Assembly (NCBI GenBank): GCA_002431635.1
Contig: DJGH01000028.1
Location: forward strand, 1 to 33,906
Direction of reading: 5' to 3'
Source of the DNA: Petrotoga sp. UBA5851
Lineage (GTDB): Bacteria > Thermotogota > Thermotogae > Petrotogales > Petrotogaceae
DNA: 33,906 bases
Under the pieces are notes generated by a model. That model was not told where the DNA came from. It saw only the letters and a program-made list of their open reading frames with translations, and ran no database searches. Shown here piece by piece: positions 7,572 to 15,523 of this stretch. The stretch's first letter is position 1. Each line of letters begins with the position of its first letter. The translations under genes and the position numbers were made by a program.

Positions 7572-9008
7572 TCAATCCCTTGTGTTGCCAACGACAGGCC
7601 TGGAATCAGGTTTATTGTAACGTATATCTTCGTAGTTAATTCCGAGCTCTCTAGAAAGAATCTGCATTATTTTAAAGGTACAAAAACTTCCCTGGCAATC
7701 ACCAAACATTGCTCTTGTCCTGAACTTTACTCCATCAATGCTTCTCGCTCCCCTTTTTATGGCCTGAATTATTTCACGTTCACTTACCTTATTGCAGGAA
7801 CATATTATCCTTCCCGCCAGAGGGTCCTGTTTTATTAAAGTATCATACTCCTCGTCTCCGAGCTCGTTTATGTAGTTAACTATTCGTTTGCGCTGCGGAT
7901 TAAAAAGAAGGTTAGGCTTAAGCGAGTATTTCTGTGATATCTGCTGAGCAATATACATAGCTACAGCCGGAGCAGCCGTAAGACCTGGTGAACGCATCGC
8001 GCTTGCGTTTATAAATCCTTGCGTTTCCTGACTCTCTTCAATCCAAAAATCTTTCTGCGGACTTTCCGGTCTTAAGCCTGCAAAAGTTTTGATGGCGTTC
8101 CTTATATCAACCTTAGGGATAAGTTGCTTGGTTTTTTCTATTATAAAGTCAATTCCGGCCTGTGTGGTAGATTTGTCCTCCTTGTACTCCCCGTCAAGAT
8201 CTTGTGAAGTCGGACCAAGAAGAATACCTCCATCAACAGTAGGAAGTACAAGAACTCCTTTTCCCATCTTTCCAGGAGCAGGAAAAACTATTGTTTTTAC
8301 CAGATCTGATGATGTGACCTTGCTTAAAAGTATGTATTCACCTCTCCTTGGATGAAGAGTCCTATAATCGCTGCATGCCATGGCTGCTATATCATCAGCA
8401 TACAGACCTGCCGCATTGATTACTATATCGGCAGTATAGCTGTTTTTATCGGTAATAACTTTTTTTACTTTTTTATTTTGGATCTCTATACCAGTAACCT
8501 TTTCTTCCAGAATAAGATTCAGCCCATTTGTAACGGCATTCTCAACAGCGGCAATAGCAACTGTCCACGGCTCAGTTATTCCCGCAGTAGGTGCATAAAG
8601 AGCCGCTTTAACGGACGGATTAAGATTTGGCTCTATCTCAAGCGCCTGTTCTGCAGAAATAAGCTTAAGATTGGGAACATTGTTGTTTATACCTCTGTTG
8701 TAAAGCTCAGTTATTGTGTTTATCTCTTCTTCATTGAATGCTGCAACCAGAGATCCGATTCTTTTTACCTCAAAATCAAGCTCTTGTGAAAGGTTAGTAT
8801 ACATGGCATTTCCTTTAACACAGAACTTTGCCCTTATACTGGAGGGCTCATCGTCATATCCGGCATGTATTATAGCCGAATTTGCTTTAGTAACCTCCTG
8901 CCCAACATCAATATTTTTTTCAATCAGAGTAACAGAAACATTATATCTGCAAAGCTCGCGGGCAATAAGCGAGCCTACCACCCCGGCTCCTATGATTATA
9001 ATATTCAT
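7572..9008 (-). CDS. glpA: Glycerol-3-phosphate dehydrogenase-like FAD oxidoreductase with BFD [2Fe-2S] domain
   Basis: Predicted to oxidise glycerol 3-phosphate to dihydroxyacetone phosphate with FAD. The N terminus has the DAO-fold FAD motif IIGAGVVGSLIARELCRY. The middle has the NAAGLYADDIA and GLRPESPQKDF segments of this group. The last 80 residues form a BFD-like iron-sulfur domain with Cys residues in ICSCNKVSERE and in GDCQGSFC. This layout, 478 residues without a membrane anchor, resembles LhgO/GlpA-type soluble dehydrogenases. It starts at ATG 9008 behind AGGGGTGA, 13 bases after glpK. The substrate is inferred mainly from glpK next door; another 2-hydroxyacid is possible. Confidence 0.85.
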   Translation of the reverse strand: MNIIIIGAGVVGSLIARELCRYNVSVTLIEKNIDVGQEVTKANSAIIHAGYDDEPSSIRAKFCVKGNAMYTNLSQELDFEVKRIGSLVAAFNEEEINTITELYNRGINNNVPNLKLISAEQALEIEPNLNPSVKAALYAPTAGITEPWTVAIAAVENAVTNGLNLILEEKVTGIEIQNKKVKKVITDKNSYTADIVINAAGLYADDIAAMACSDYRTLHPRRGEYILLSKVTSSDLVKTIVFPAPGKMGKGVLVLPTVDGGILLGPTSQDLDGEYKEDKSTTQAGIDFIIEKTKQLIPKVDIRNAIKTFAGLRPESPQKDFWIEESQETQGFINASAMRSPGLTAAPAVAMYIAQQISQKYSLKPNLLFNPQRKRIVNYINELGDEEYDTLIKQDPLAGRIICSCNKVSEREIIQAIKRGARSIDGVKFRTRAMFGDCQGSFCTFKIMQILSRELGINYEDIRYNKPDSRPVVGNTRD

Positions 9009-9021
9009 TTATTCACCCCTG

Positions 9022-10515
9022 TCAGTCTACCCAGTCCATACTTTTTTCAATGGCCTTTTTCCAGTTCTTATAAAGCTTTTCTCTCATCATAGAATCCATG
9101 GAAGGCAGGTATTCCTTACCCTTTTTCCAGTTGGCTTTAAGCTCATTAATACTTTCATAGAACCCGGACGCAAGACCCGCAGCATATGCAGCCCCAAGAG
9201 CAGTGGTTTCTGTTACCTTGGGCTTAATAACTGGAACATTCATTATATCTGCCTGAAACTGCATGAGAAGATCGTTGTTAACCATTCCTCCGTCCACCTT
9301 CAGCGACTTGAGAGGAACCTTTGAATCTTTTTCCATGGCATTGATTACATCTTTAGTCTGAAAAGCTGTAGCTTCGAGAGCGGCACGGGCAATATGATGT
9401 TTGTTTACAAAACGGGTCAGCCCTACTATAGTACCGCGTGCCTTGCTCTGCCAGTATGGGGCAAAAAGACCTGAAAATGCCGGGACGAAGTATACTCCCC
9501 CATTATCTTCAACTTGACCTGCAAGCTCTTGTATACCAGAGGAACTTTCAATTATACCCAGATTATCTCTGAGCCATTGAACTAAGGCTCCGGCAATAGC
9601 TATGGAACCTTCAAGGCAGTATACCGGGGCACTTTTTCCTATTTTGTAACCTATGGTGGTAAGAAGACCGTTATTGCTTATTATGGGAGTGTTTCCCGTA
9701 TTCATAAGCATAAAGCAGCCTGTTCCGTAAGTGTTTTTCACTTCACCGCTTTCAAAACAGGTCTGTCCGAAAAGTGCCGCCTGCTGGTCGCCAAGATCTC
9801 CGCATATAGGAATGTCTTCAAGCAGTACAGTCGTACAGCCGTAAAAGTCAGAGCTGGCTCTTATCTGCGGCAAAATTTCCAAAGGTATACCAAATATATC
9901 CAAAAGTTCTTTATCCCACTCAAGAGTTTTTATGTTCATAAGCTGCGTTCTGCTCGCATTTGAAACATCGGTTACGTGAACTCCGCGTCCAGGACCTCCT
10001 GTAAGTTTCCATATCAACCATGAATCTATGTTTCCAAAAAGAACCTTGCCTTTGTCAAGATCTTTTTTTACCTGTGGGATATTGTCTATAATCCATTTTA
10101 TTTTGCTGGCAGAAAAATATGTATTTACAGGGAGACCAGTTTTTTCACGTATCCTCTCTCCGTATGTCCGGTTTAATTCACGGCACATATCATCTGTTCT
10201 GACATCCTGCCATACAATAGCGTTATAATAAGGCTTACCGGTAGTTTTATCCCACAGTACAGTGGTTTCACGCTGATTGGTTATGCCTATGCCTGATATC
10301 TCTGAAATCTCAATCCCAGACTTGGCAAGACCTCCTATTATGACCTTAAGAGTTTTTTCTATTATTTCAAGCGGATCATGTTCTACCCATCCGGAATAAG
10401 GATAAATCTGCCGGTGTTCCATCTGATCGAACGCCACAACGTCACCGCTTTTATCAAATATCATAAACCTTGTGCTTGTAGTTCCCTGGTCTATAGCACA
10501 TACATATTTTTTCAT
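9022..10515 (-). CDS. glpK: Glycerol kinase
   Basis: Phosphorylates glycerol to sn-glycerol 3-phosphate with ATP. It is a full-length FGGY kinase (497 residues). Visible motifs are AIDQGTTSTRFMIFD (phosphate 1), GITNQRETTVLWD and YNAIVWQDVRT in the substrate region, NTYGTGCFMLMNTG (phosphate 2), and DGGMVNNDLLMQFQADI (adenosine motif). The start ATG 10515 follows GGGGGGAAG. It lies 23 bases after an alpha/beta hydrolase gene and just before the dehydrogenase genes, so glycerol uptake products can be phosphorylated and oxidised by one operon. No glycerol facilitator gene is present in the window. Confidence 0.97.
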   Translation of the reverse strand: MKKYVCAIDQGTTSTRFMIFDKSGDVVAFDQMEHRQIYPYSGWVEHDPLEIIEKTLKVIIGGLAKSGIEISEISGIGITNQRETTVLWDKTTGKPYYNAIVWQDVRTDDMCRELNRTYGERIREKTGLPVNTYFSASKIKWIIDNIPQVKKDLDKGKVLFGNIDSWLIWKLTGGPGRGVHVTDVSNASRTQLMNIKTLEWDKELLDIFGIPLEILPQIRASSDFYGCTTVLLEDIPICGDLGDQQAALFGQTCFESGEVKNTYGTGCFMLMNTGNTPIISNNGLLTTIGYKIGKSAPVYCLEGSIAIAGALVQWLRDNLGIIESSSGIQELAGQVEDNGGVYFVPAFSGLFAPYWQSKARGTIVGLTRFVNKHHIARAALEATAFQTKDVINAMEKDSKVPLKSLKVDGGMVNNDLLMQFQADIMNVPVIKPKVTETTALGAAYAAGLASGFYESINELKANWKKGKEYLPSMDSMMREKLYKNWKKAIEKSMDWVD

Positions 10516-10538
10516 AACTTCCCCCCCGAGTAACAGCT

Positions 10539-11312
10539 TTACTTCTTAAACCACTCTATTATATCGTCTGCAACCTTTTCCCTATCCACATCGTTAATGA
10601 GTACATGTCCGCTCTTTTCAAGAATTATTGTTTTTTTGACATCCGATCCTATCTTTTCCTCTATGATATCCTTAACTTCAAGCGGTACGGTTCCGTCAGA
10701 CTTTGAAACAATGGTAAGCGCGGAAGATTTTACGTTAGGAAGCTCCTTTTCGGCCATTTTCTGAAGCTTAAGAAGCTCGGCAGCCATAGGAGGATAGTCC
10801 CTGTTCCAATAAACTCTTCCTATCTTATACATTTCCTTATCAGGATTTGTATAGTTTTCATCACGCATTATCTGACGGCTGAACAGCTTTATGAAGGGAG
10901 TATAGTAAATTTTTCTGTTTTTTGTTCTCAGTGCCGGAGCAGCAAGTACTATCTTGGGAATATCATACTTTGCCGCAAGAAGTATAGTAAGTAGCCCGCC
11001 CATCGAAAGACCAGCAACATAGACTTCTTTATGTGAAATTTTTAAATCCATATATGTATCCGCAACTTTTCTGATCCAATCATTGCGGTTCGTCTGGAGA
11101 AAGTCTTCGGGCGATGTGCCGTGTCCCGGAAGCCTTGGTATATAAACTGTATATCCCTCTTTGTTTAGTCTTTCGGCCACATAGATAAACTCATGCGGAA
11201 TGCCTGTATATCCGTGTATAAGAAGAACCGCTTTATCCCCGCCTTTATAAAAACTTGGCAGTGCTATAGCAGATGCCAAAAAAGTCTGCCTTGGAAAGCT
11301 TTTGTAATTCAT
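10539..11312 (-). CDS. Alpha/beta hydrolase (carboxylesterase or monoacylglycerol lipase-like)
   Basis: A 257-residue serine hydrolase with no signal peptide. The full catalytic set is visible: oxyanion motif LLIHGYTG, nucleophile Ser in VAGLSMGG, Asp in SKSDGTVP and His in EKSGHVLIN. The size and motif order resemble small carboxylesterases of the Est30/monoglyceride lipase type. Its place between transketolase and glycerol kinase, with gaps of 13 and 23 bases, suggests a link to glycerol release from acylglycerols, but the substrate cannot be read from sequence. The start ATG 11312 follows GGTGAT at a normal distance. Confidence 0.85.
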   Translation of the reverse strand: MNYKSFPRQTFLASAIALPSFYKGGDKAVLLIHGYTGIPHEFIYVAERLNKEGYTVYIPRLPGHGTSPEDFLQTNRNDWIRKVADTYMDLKISHKEVYVAGLSMGGLLTILLAAKYDIPKIVLAAPALRTKNRKIYYTPFIKLFSRQIMRDENYTNPDKEMYKIGRVYWNRDYPPMAAELLKLQKMAEKELPNVKSSALTIVSKSDGTVPLEVKDIIEEKIGSDVKKTIILEKSGHVLINDVDREKVADDIIEWFKK

Positions 11313-11325
11313 ATAATCACCGGCT

Positions 11326-12267
11326 TTATCGTTTTTTTGTTATTATATCTTTTGCAGAAGTGACAATATCATCAGATGTCATTTTATACTTTTTCATGAG
11401 AAAATCAACTTTTCCCACTTCTCCAAAGTGATCTCTTACACCTATACGGCTCATTATTACAGGATAATTCTCACTCAGTACTTCCGAAACTGCACTGCCA
11501 AGGCCGTTTATTATGTTGTGGTTTTCAGCTACGACAACAGCTCCCGTTTTTTTGGCTGATTCGATGATTATGTCTTTATCGATAGGCTTTACTGTATGAA
11601 TATTTATCACCCTAGCGCTTATCCCCAGCTTATCAAGAGTCTGCGCCGCGTTCAAAGCCTGCTTTAGCATTATACCGCTCGCCACTATAGTAACGTCCTT
11701 GCCTTCTTTCACGAGATGTCCTTTTCCTATTGTAAACTTATCGTCCTGATTAAAAAATAGTTCCTTGGTTTTTCTGTAAACCCTCATATATACAAGTCCG
11801 GGCATCTCATATGCCTGTTTCATAAACTGATACAGCTGTATTGAATCAACAGGTTCAACAATAACAGCTCCAGGTATGGATCTCATAAGGGCAACATCTT
11901 CAAAGCTCATATGAGTACCTCCGTTAAGCTCCGCCGTAACTCCAGGATCCATAGCAACTATCTTAACGTTAAGCCCTGCATAGGCAACGGATATAGTGAT
12001 CTGATCAAATGGTCTGCGTGTTGCAAAGGCTGTGAAAGAACTTGCAAAAGGTATCTTTCCCATATTGGAAAGTCCTGCAGCAATACTTATCATACTCTGT
12101 TCAGCCACTCCTACATCAATAAACCTCTGTGGAAACTTATCCTTGAATACCTGCGTTCCCGAAGATTTCATGAGATCTGCTTCCAAAACGACTACACGGT
12201 TGTCATTCTGAGCCAGTTCGCAGAGCGTTTCTGAATATACCTGTCTCATCTCTTTATTTTCAAACAT
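11326..12267 (-). CDS. Transketolase, C-terminal subunit
   Basis: The second half of a split transketolase, carrying the pyrimidine-binding and C-terminal transketolase domains. Typical segments are FIDVGVAEQSMISIAAGLSN (cofactor pyrimidine region with the catalytic Glu), PFASSFTAFATRRPFDQ, and the C-terminal VVVAENHNIINGLGSAV. At 313 residues it has the usual length of the split form. It starts at ATG 12267 behind AGGAGG, 16 bases after the N-terminal subunit gene. The two proteins should form one thiamine-diphosphate enzyme of the non-oxidative pentose phosphate pathway. Split enzymes of this kind can also act on other ketose donors, so the exact substrate is not certain. Confidence 0.93.
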   Translation of the reverse strand: MFENKEMRQVYSETLCELAQNDNRVVVLEADLMKSSGTQVFKDKFPQRFIDVGVAEQSMISIAAGLSNMGKIPFASSFTAFATRRPFDQITISVAYAGLNVKIVAMDPGVTAELNGGTHMSFEDVALMRSIPGAVIVEPVDSIQLYQFMKQAYEMPGLVYMRVYRKTKELFFNQDDKFTIGKGHLVKEGKDVTIVASGIMLKQALNAAQTLDKLGISARVINIHTVKPIDKDIIIESAKKTGAVVVAENHNIINGLGSAVSEVLSENYPVIMSRIGVRDHFGEVGKVDFLMKKYKMTSDDIVTSAKDIITKKR

Positions 12268-12283
12268 TTATTATTCCTCCTGA

Positions 12284-13105
12284 TTATTTATATAATTCTT
12301 CTACAGCTTGTTTCCACTGTTCCTCAGTTATATTCATATTATGCGAGGAGACTTTTCCTTCACCAAGCTTAAAGCCTTTTCCTTTGACTGTATCCAGAAT
12401 TATCATACTGGGTTTGCCCTTTGACTGTTTTGCACTTTGTACTGCTTCATATATGGCTCTAACGTCATGTCCGTCAACAGTCAGAACATTCCAGTTAAAT
12501 GCTCTGTACTTATCGGCAAGAGGTTCAAGTGAGTTTATGTTTTCCACGTAATCATCTATCTGCATCTTGTTGTAATCTATGAAAGCCGTAAGGTTATCAA
12601 GTTTTTTGTTTCCGGCAAGCATCAGAGCTTCCCATACTGATCCTTCCTGTGATTCACCATCTCCGACTATCGCATATACTCTGGATTGCATACTGTCCAG
12701 CTTTGCTGCCATTGCCATTCCTACAGCTGCTGGAAATCCCTGACCCAAAGAGCCTGCAGTCATGTCAATACCAGGAGTTTTGAGCCTGTCACAATGACTC
12801 GGAAGATTTGTTTCGGGTTTGTTCAGAGTGTATATCCATTCATACGGAAAAAAGCCTTTATCGGCAAGAACGGCATAAAGAGCAGGTCCTGCGTGGCCTT
12901 TAGAAAGGACAAACCTATCTCTTTCTTCCCATTGGGGATTTTTTGGGTCAACTTTCATTTCCTTGTAGTACAGAACAACCAAAGCTTCTACGATCGAAAG
13001 GGATCCTCCGATATGTCCCACTCCGAGAGTTCCGATCATTTCAAAGATGATCTTTCTTATTTCCTTGCATTTTTCCTTAAGACCGACCACTTCTAACTCT
13101 GTCAA
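12284..13105 (-). CDS. Transketolase, N-terminal (thiamine diphosphate-binding) subunit
   Basis: The first half of a split transketolase. It has GHIGGSLSIVEALVVLYY, LSKGHAGPALYAVLA, and the thiamine diphosphate/metal motif that begins GDGESQEGSVWEA and ends in FIDYNKMQID. The open frame extends to a GTG at 13114, but that GTG lies inside the ribosome-binding sequence GAGGTGAT. The TTG at 13105-13103 is 8 bases after GAGG and is the likely start, giving 273 residues. It is the first gene of the apparent seven-gene operon that continues through glpK to the DUF1667 gene. Confidence 0.92.
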   Translation of the reverse strand: MTELEVVGLKEKCKEIRKIIFEMIGTLGVGHIGGSLSIVEALVVLYYKEMKVDPKNPQWEERDRFVLSKGHAGPALYAVLADKGFFPYEWIYTLNKPETNLPSHCDRLKTPGIDMTAGSLGQGFPAAVGMAMAAKLDSMQSRVYAIVGDGESQEGSVWEALMLAGNKKLDNLTAFIDYNKMQIDDYVENINSLEPLADKYRAFNWNVLTVDGHDVRAIYEAVQSAKQSKGKPSMIILDTVKGKGFKLGEGKVSSHNMNITEEQWKQAVEELYK

Positions 13106-13143
13106 AATAATCACCTCATATGTTTTTTATTGCTGCACATAAA

Positions 13144-13179
13144 ATTATACCACCCATACTTTTTGATATTGAAATATCA
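13144..13179 (-). promoter_or_regulatory. Promoter and possible operator of the transketolase-glycerol operon
   Basis: On the minus strand an extended -10 (TGGTATAAT, -10 at 13149-13144) lies about 38 bases before the TTG start. A perfect 7+2+7 inverted repeat at 13164-13179 (TGATATTTCAATATCA on the minus strand) covers the expected -35 area, a usual place for a repressor or activator site. It shares ten bases, ATTTCAATAT, with the repeat in the alpha-glucosidase promoter. Confidence 0.5.
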
Positions 13180-13192
13180 TTGTAAATAAAAA

Positions 13193-13223
13193 GCACCTGC
13201 AAAGTTTATATCCTTTGCGGTGC
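13193..13223 (-). terminator. Intrinsic terminator of the alpha-glucosidase gene
   Basis: The arms GCACC-T-GCAAAG (13193-13204) and CTTTGC-GGTGC (13213-13223) pair over 11 bp with one bulged base. On the minus strand the stem is followed by TTTTTATTT. It lies directly downstream of the stop codon at 13230. Confidence 0.85.
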
Positions 13224-13229
13224 ATTCTT

Positions 13230-15428
13230 TTACTTTATTTCTATCTCTTCTTTATAAAGCTCATTGTACTCATCGTATATTTCAAAGAATACCCTTTGCA
13301 CTTTTATCGCTACTTCATCGCATTCATCAAGATCTATGGCTATCTCATATTTTTCATCCTGTCTTGAAATATTTATATTGAGCATTGAACTCACGCCATC
13401 TTCATAGTCCTTTGAGATTCCATCGTCCAGAATATATGTAAAGCATGCTTCCTTTGATACAAATGCAACCACATAAAGCGTACTTATATCTTTCTGGTCG
13501 GTATAATCCATAGGTTCATTCAGAACTATCATGGAATTTTCTTTTATAAAAAGAGGAATCCTGTCAATCGGAGCATCAATATAATAATCGCCAGGTTCAT
13601 ACACCTGCAAGTTTCTTTCGTCCCATTTTTTTGCTGTCCAACCCAACCACCTGCATTGGGGAAGATGCACGTATCTGCCTGCGGCATTTGGCATATAAAC
13701 AGGCGCTACCATAAGAGAGCGTCCATACATATACTGATCCTCAATATCTTTAACTCTTTCGCCTTCAAAATTCATACTGATTGAGGTTATAAAAGGCCTG
13801 AGGTTCTCAACACTTTCTATAAACTCTGAGTATGCATATGAAAGAAAAGCATACCGTAATTTTATAGTATCTTTCATATACTCCATGGACCTTGCATCAA
13901 AAGAGAACGGTTCCTGTTTTCTTGTTCCAAGGGCCGAATGATTCCTGAAAAGAGGAGTAAAGGCACCTAACTGAGTCCACCTTATAACGAGCTGTGAATC
14001 ACTGTTACACCCAAACCCGCCAACATCAGCACCAGTATAAAAAAATCCACACATGTTTAAAGACTGCAACATTCTTATGTGAACAAGCATATGTTCCCAC
14101 CAGCTCATATTATCTCCCATCCATATGGCTGTAAACCTGTGCGCACCACTGTAACTGCTCCTGGTAAGCAAAAAGTACCTCTTATTGGGCATTATATCTT
14201 CAAAAGCATCAGCCGCCGCTCGGCACATATTAAAACCATAGAGATTGTGAACGTCATCATGACATACAACCTTCCCGTCATCGGTTTTCTGGTAAAAGCT
14301 TTTATAGTCATCCCTGCTGTTGGACATTTTATTCATGCGCTCTCTCAAAGAGGCGCTTGCCCATCCGATATCTTCAATCTTCTGTCCAGAAAAGAAGTTT
14401 TTTACATCCTCGAGAATCTTTTTCATAGAGTTCTGTGAGTAAAAGATGGCAGGTTCGTTCATATCGTTCCAAAATCCTTCTATTCCATGGTCGGTAAGCG
14501 TTTTATAACTTTCACCCCACCATTTTCTTACATCAGACCGTAAAAAATCAGGAAAACATGTTAATCCCGGCCATACGGCTCCAACAAAAGGGTTGCCGTC
14601 TTTTCCATGACAAAAATAATTATTAGATATGCCTTCTTCGAACTTATCATAACCTTTCTGCATTTTGACTCCGGGGTCAACTATAGGAACAAGCCTGAAT
14701 CCTTTTTCCTTCATTTCTTTTACAAAACTTCCGAACTGTGGAAATTTCTCTTCATCAACCGTAAAAACTTTATAATCTTTCATATAGTCTATATCCATGT
14801 AAATGGCATCGCAAGGAATTCCTTCTTCTCTAAACCTATCGGCTACAGAAGATACTGTTGCACTATCCGGATAGCTCCACCTGCACTGGTGAAATCCAAA
14901 AGCCCATCTTGGAGGAATATACGGTTTGCCTGTGAGCATAAGATACTGTTTTATAATATCTAGCTTGTCAGAAGTATCAAAGATATAAAGATCCAGATCT
15001 CTGCCGCTTACTCTTATTTCTAAGGTATCATATTCGGAAAATCCTATATCAAAAAGCATCTCTCCGGGGAAGTCTATAAAAAAACCGAACGATTTATCTT
15101 TGCCGTCAATAATAGCAAATGGATGCGAACTATAAAGGCTTTCTTTGTCAGGGGTGTGGTTCGGGTCATCGTTAGCATAAAGCCTGTATGTCTTTCCCCT
15201 TTTATTGAGGCCACCCAGATTTTCCCCAAGCCCGAAAACTCTTTCATCATCCTTCATCTTATATTTCAGTATGGTACTGTCTTTTTCCTGTATAAGTTCA
15301 AAGGGCCGGATACTCTGTTGGTCTTTAAAATCGAATCCTCCGTCATCAAGCACCGTTGCACCTGTTTTGAATGGATTTCCTATTCTGTAAACTGCGGTAA
15401 AATTTAGTATATCCGCTTTTCTAAACAA
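13230..15428 (-). CDS. Glycoside hydrolase family 31 alpha-glucosidase
   Basis: Hydrolyses alpha-linked glucosides, probably maltooligosaccharides, in the cytoplasm (no signal peptide). The GH31 signature FWNDMNEPAIFY holds the nucleophile Asp (about D322), and the acid/base Asp is in WMGDNMSWWEHM (about D439). FHQCRWSYPD and DIDYMKDYKVFT are further GH31 landmarks. The frame extends to an ATG at 15470, but that ATG overlaps the likely -10 box. TTG 15428-15426 lies 8 bases after a perfect GGAGG and is the credible start, giving 732 residues. The neighbouring genes handle mannose, galactose, glycogen and pentose phosphates, so a role in alpha-glucan breakdown is reasonable. Exact linkage preference cannot be read. 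Confidence 0.93.
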   Translation of the reverse strand: MFRKADILNFTAVYRIGNPFKTGATVLDDGGFDFKDQQSIRPFELIQEKDSTILKYKMKDDERVFGLGENLGGLNKRGKTYRLYANDDPNHTPDKESLYSSHPFAIIDGKDKSFGFFIDFPGEMLFDIGFSEYDTLEIRVSGRDLDLYIFDTSDKLDIIKQYLMLTGKPYIPPRWAFGFHQCRWSYPDSATVSSVADRFREEGIPCDAIYMDIDYMKDYKVFTVDEEKFPQFGSFVKEMKEKGFRLVPIVDPGVKMQKGYDKFEEGISNNYFCHGKDGNPFVGAVWPGLTCFPDFLRSDVRKWWGESYKTLTDHGIEGFWNDMNEPAIFYSQNSMKKILEDVKNFFSGQKIEDIGWASASLRERMNKMSNSRDDYKSFYQKTDDGKVVCHDDVHNLYGFNMCRAAADAFEDIMPNKRYFLLTRSSYSGAHRFTAIWMGDNMSWWEHMLVHIRMLQSLNMCGFFYTGADVGGFGCNSDSQLVIRWTQLGAFTPLFRNHSALGTRKQEPFSFDARSMEYMKDTIKLRYAFLSYAYSEFIESVENLRPFITSISMNFEGERVKDIEDQYMYGRSLMVAPVYMPNAAGRYVHLPQCRWLGWTAKKWDERNLQVYEPGDYYIDAPIDRIPLFIKENSMIVLNEPMDYTDQKDISTLYVVAFVSKEACFTYILDDGISKDYEDGVSSMLNINISRQDEKYEIAIDLDECDEVAIKVQRVFFEIYDEYNELYKEEIEIK

Positions 15429-15461
15429 CTCATCCACCTCCGGTATTTTTACGCTATATAA

Positions 15462-15486
15462 ATTATACATTATTTCATATTGAAAT
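15462..15486 (-). promoter_or_regulatory. Alpha-glucosidase promoter with inverted repeat in the spacer
   Basis: A perfect TATAAT (minus strand, 15467-15462) is preceded by a 6+3+6 inverted repeat, ATTTCA-ATA-TGAAAT, at 15486-15472. This places the repeat between the -10 and -35 positions. Transcription would start near 15455, which supports the TTG start at 15428. The -35 box is poor, so an additional protein may be needed. Confidence 0.45.
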
Positions 15487-15523
15487 TATTACTAGTAAAG
15501 TACCCTGTGCCAAATGCTTTAGG

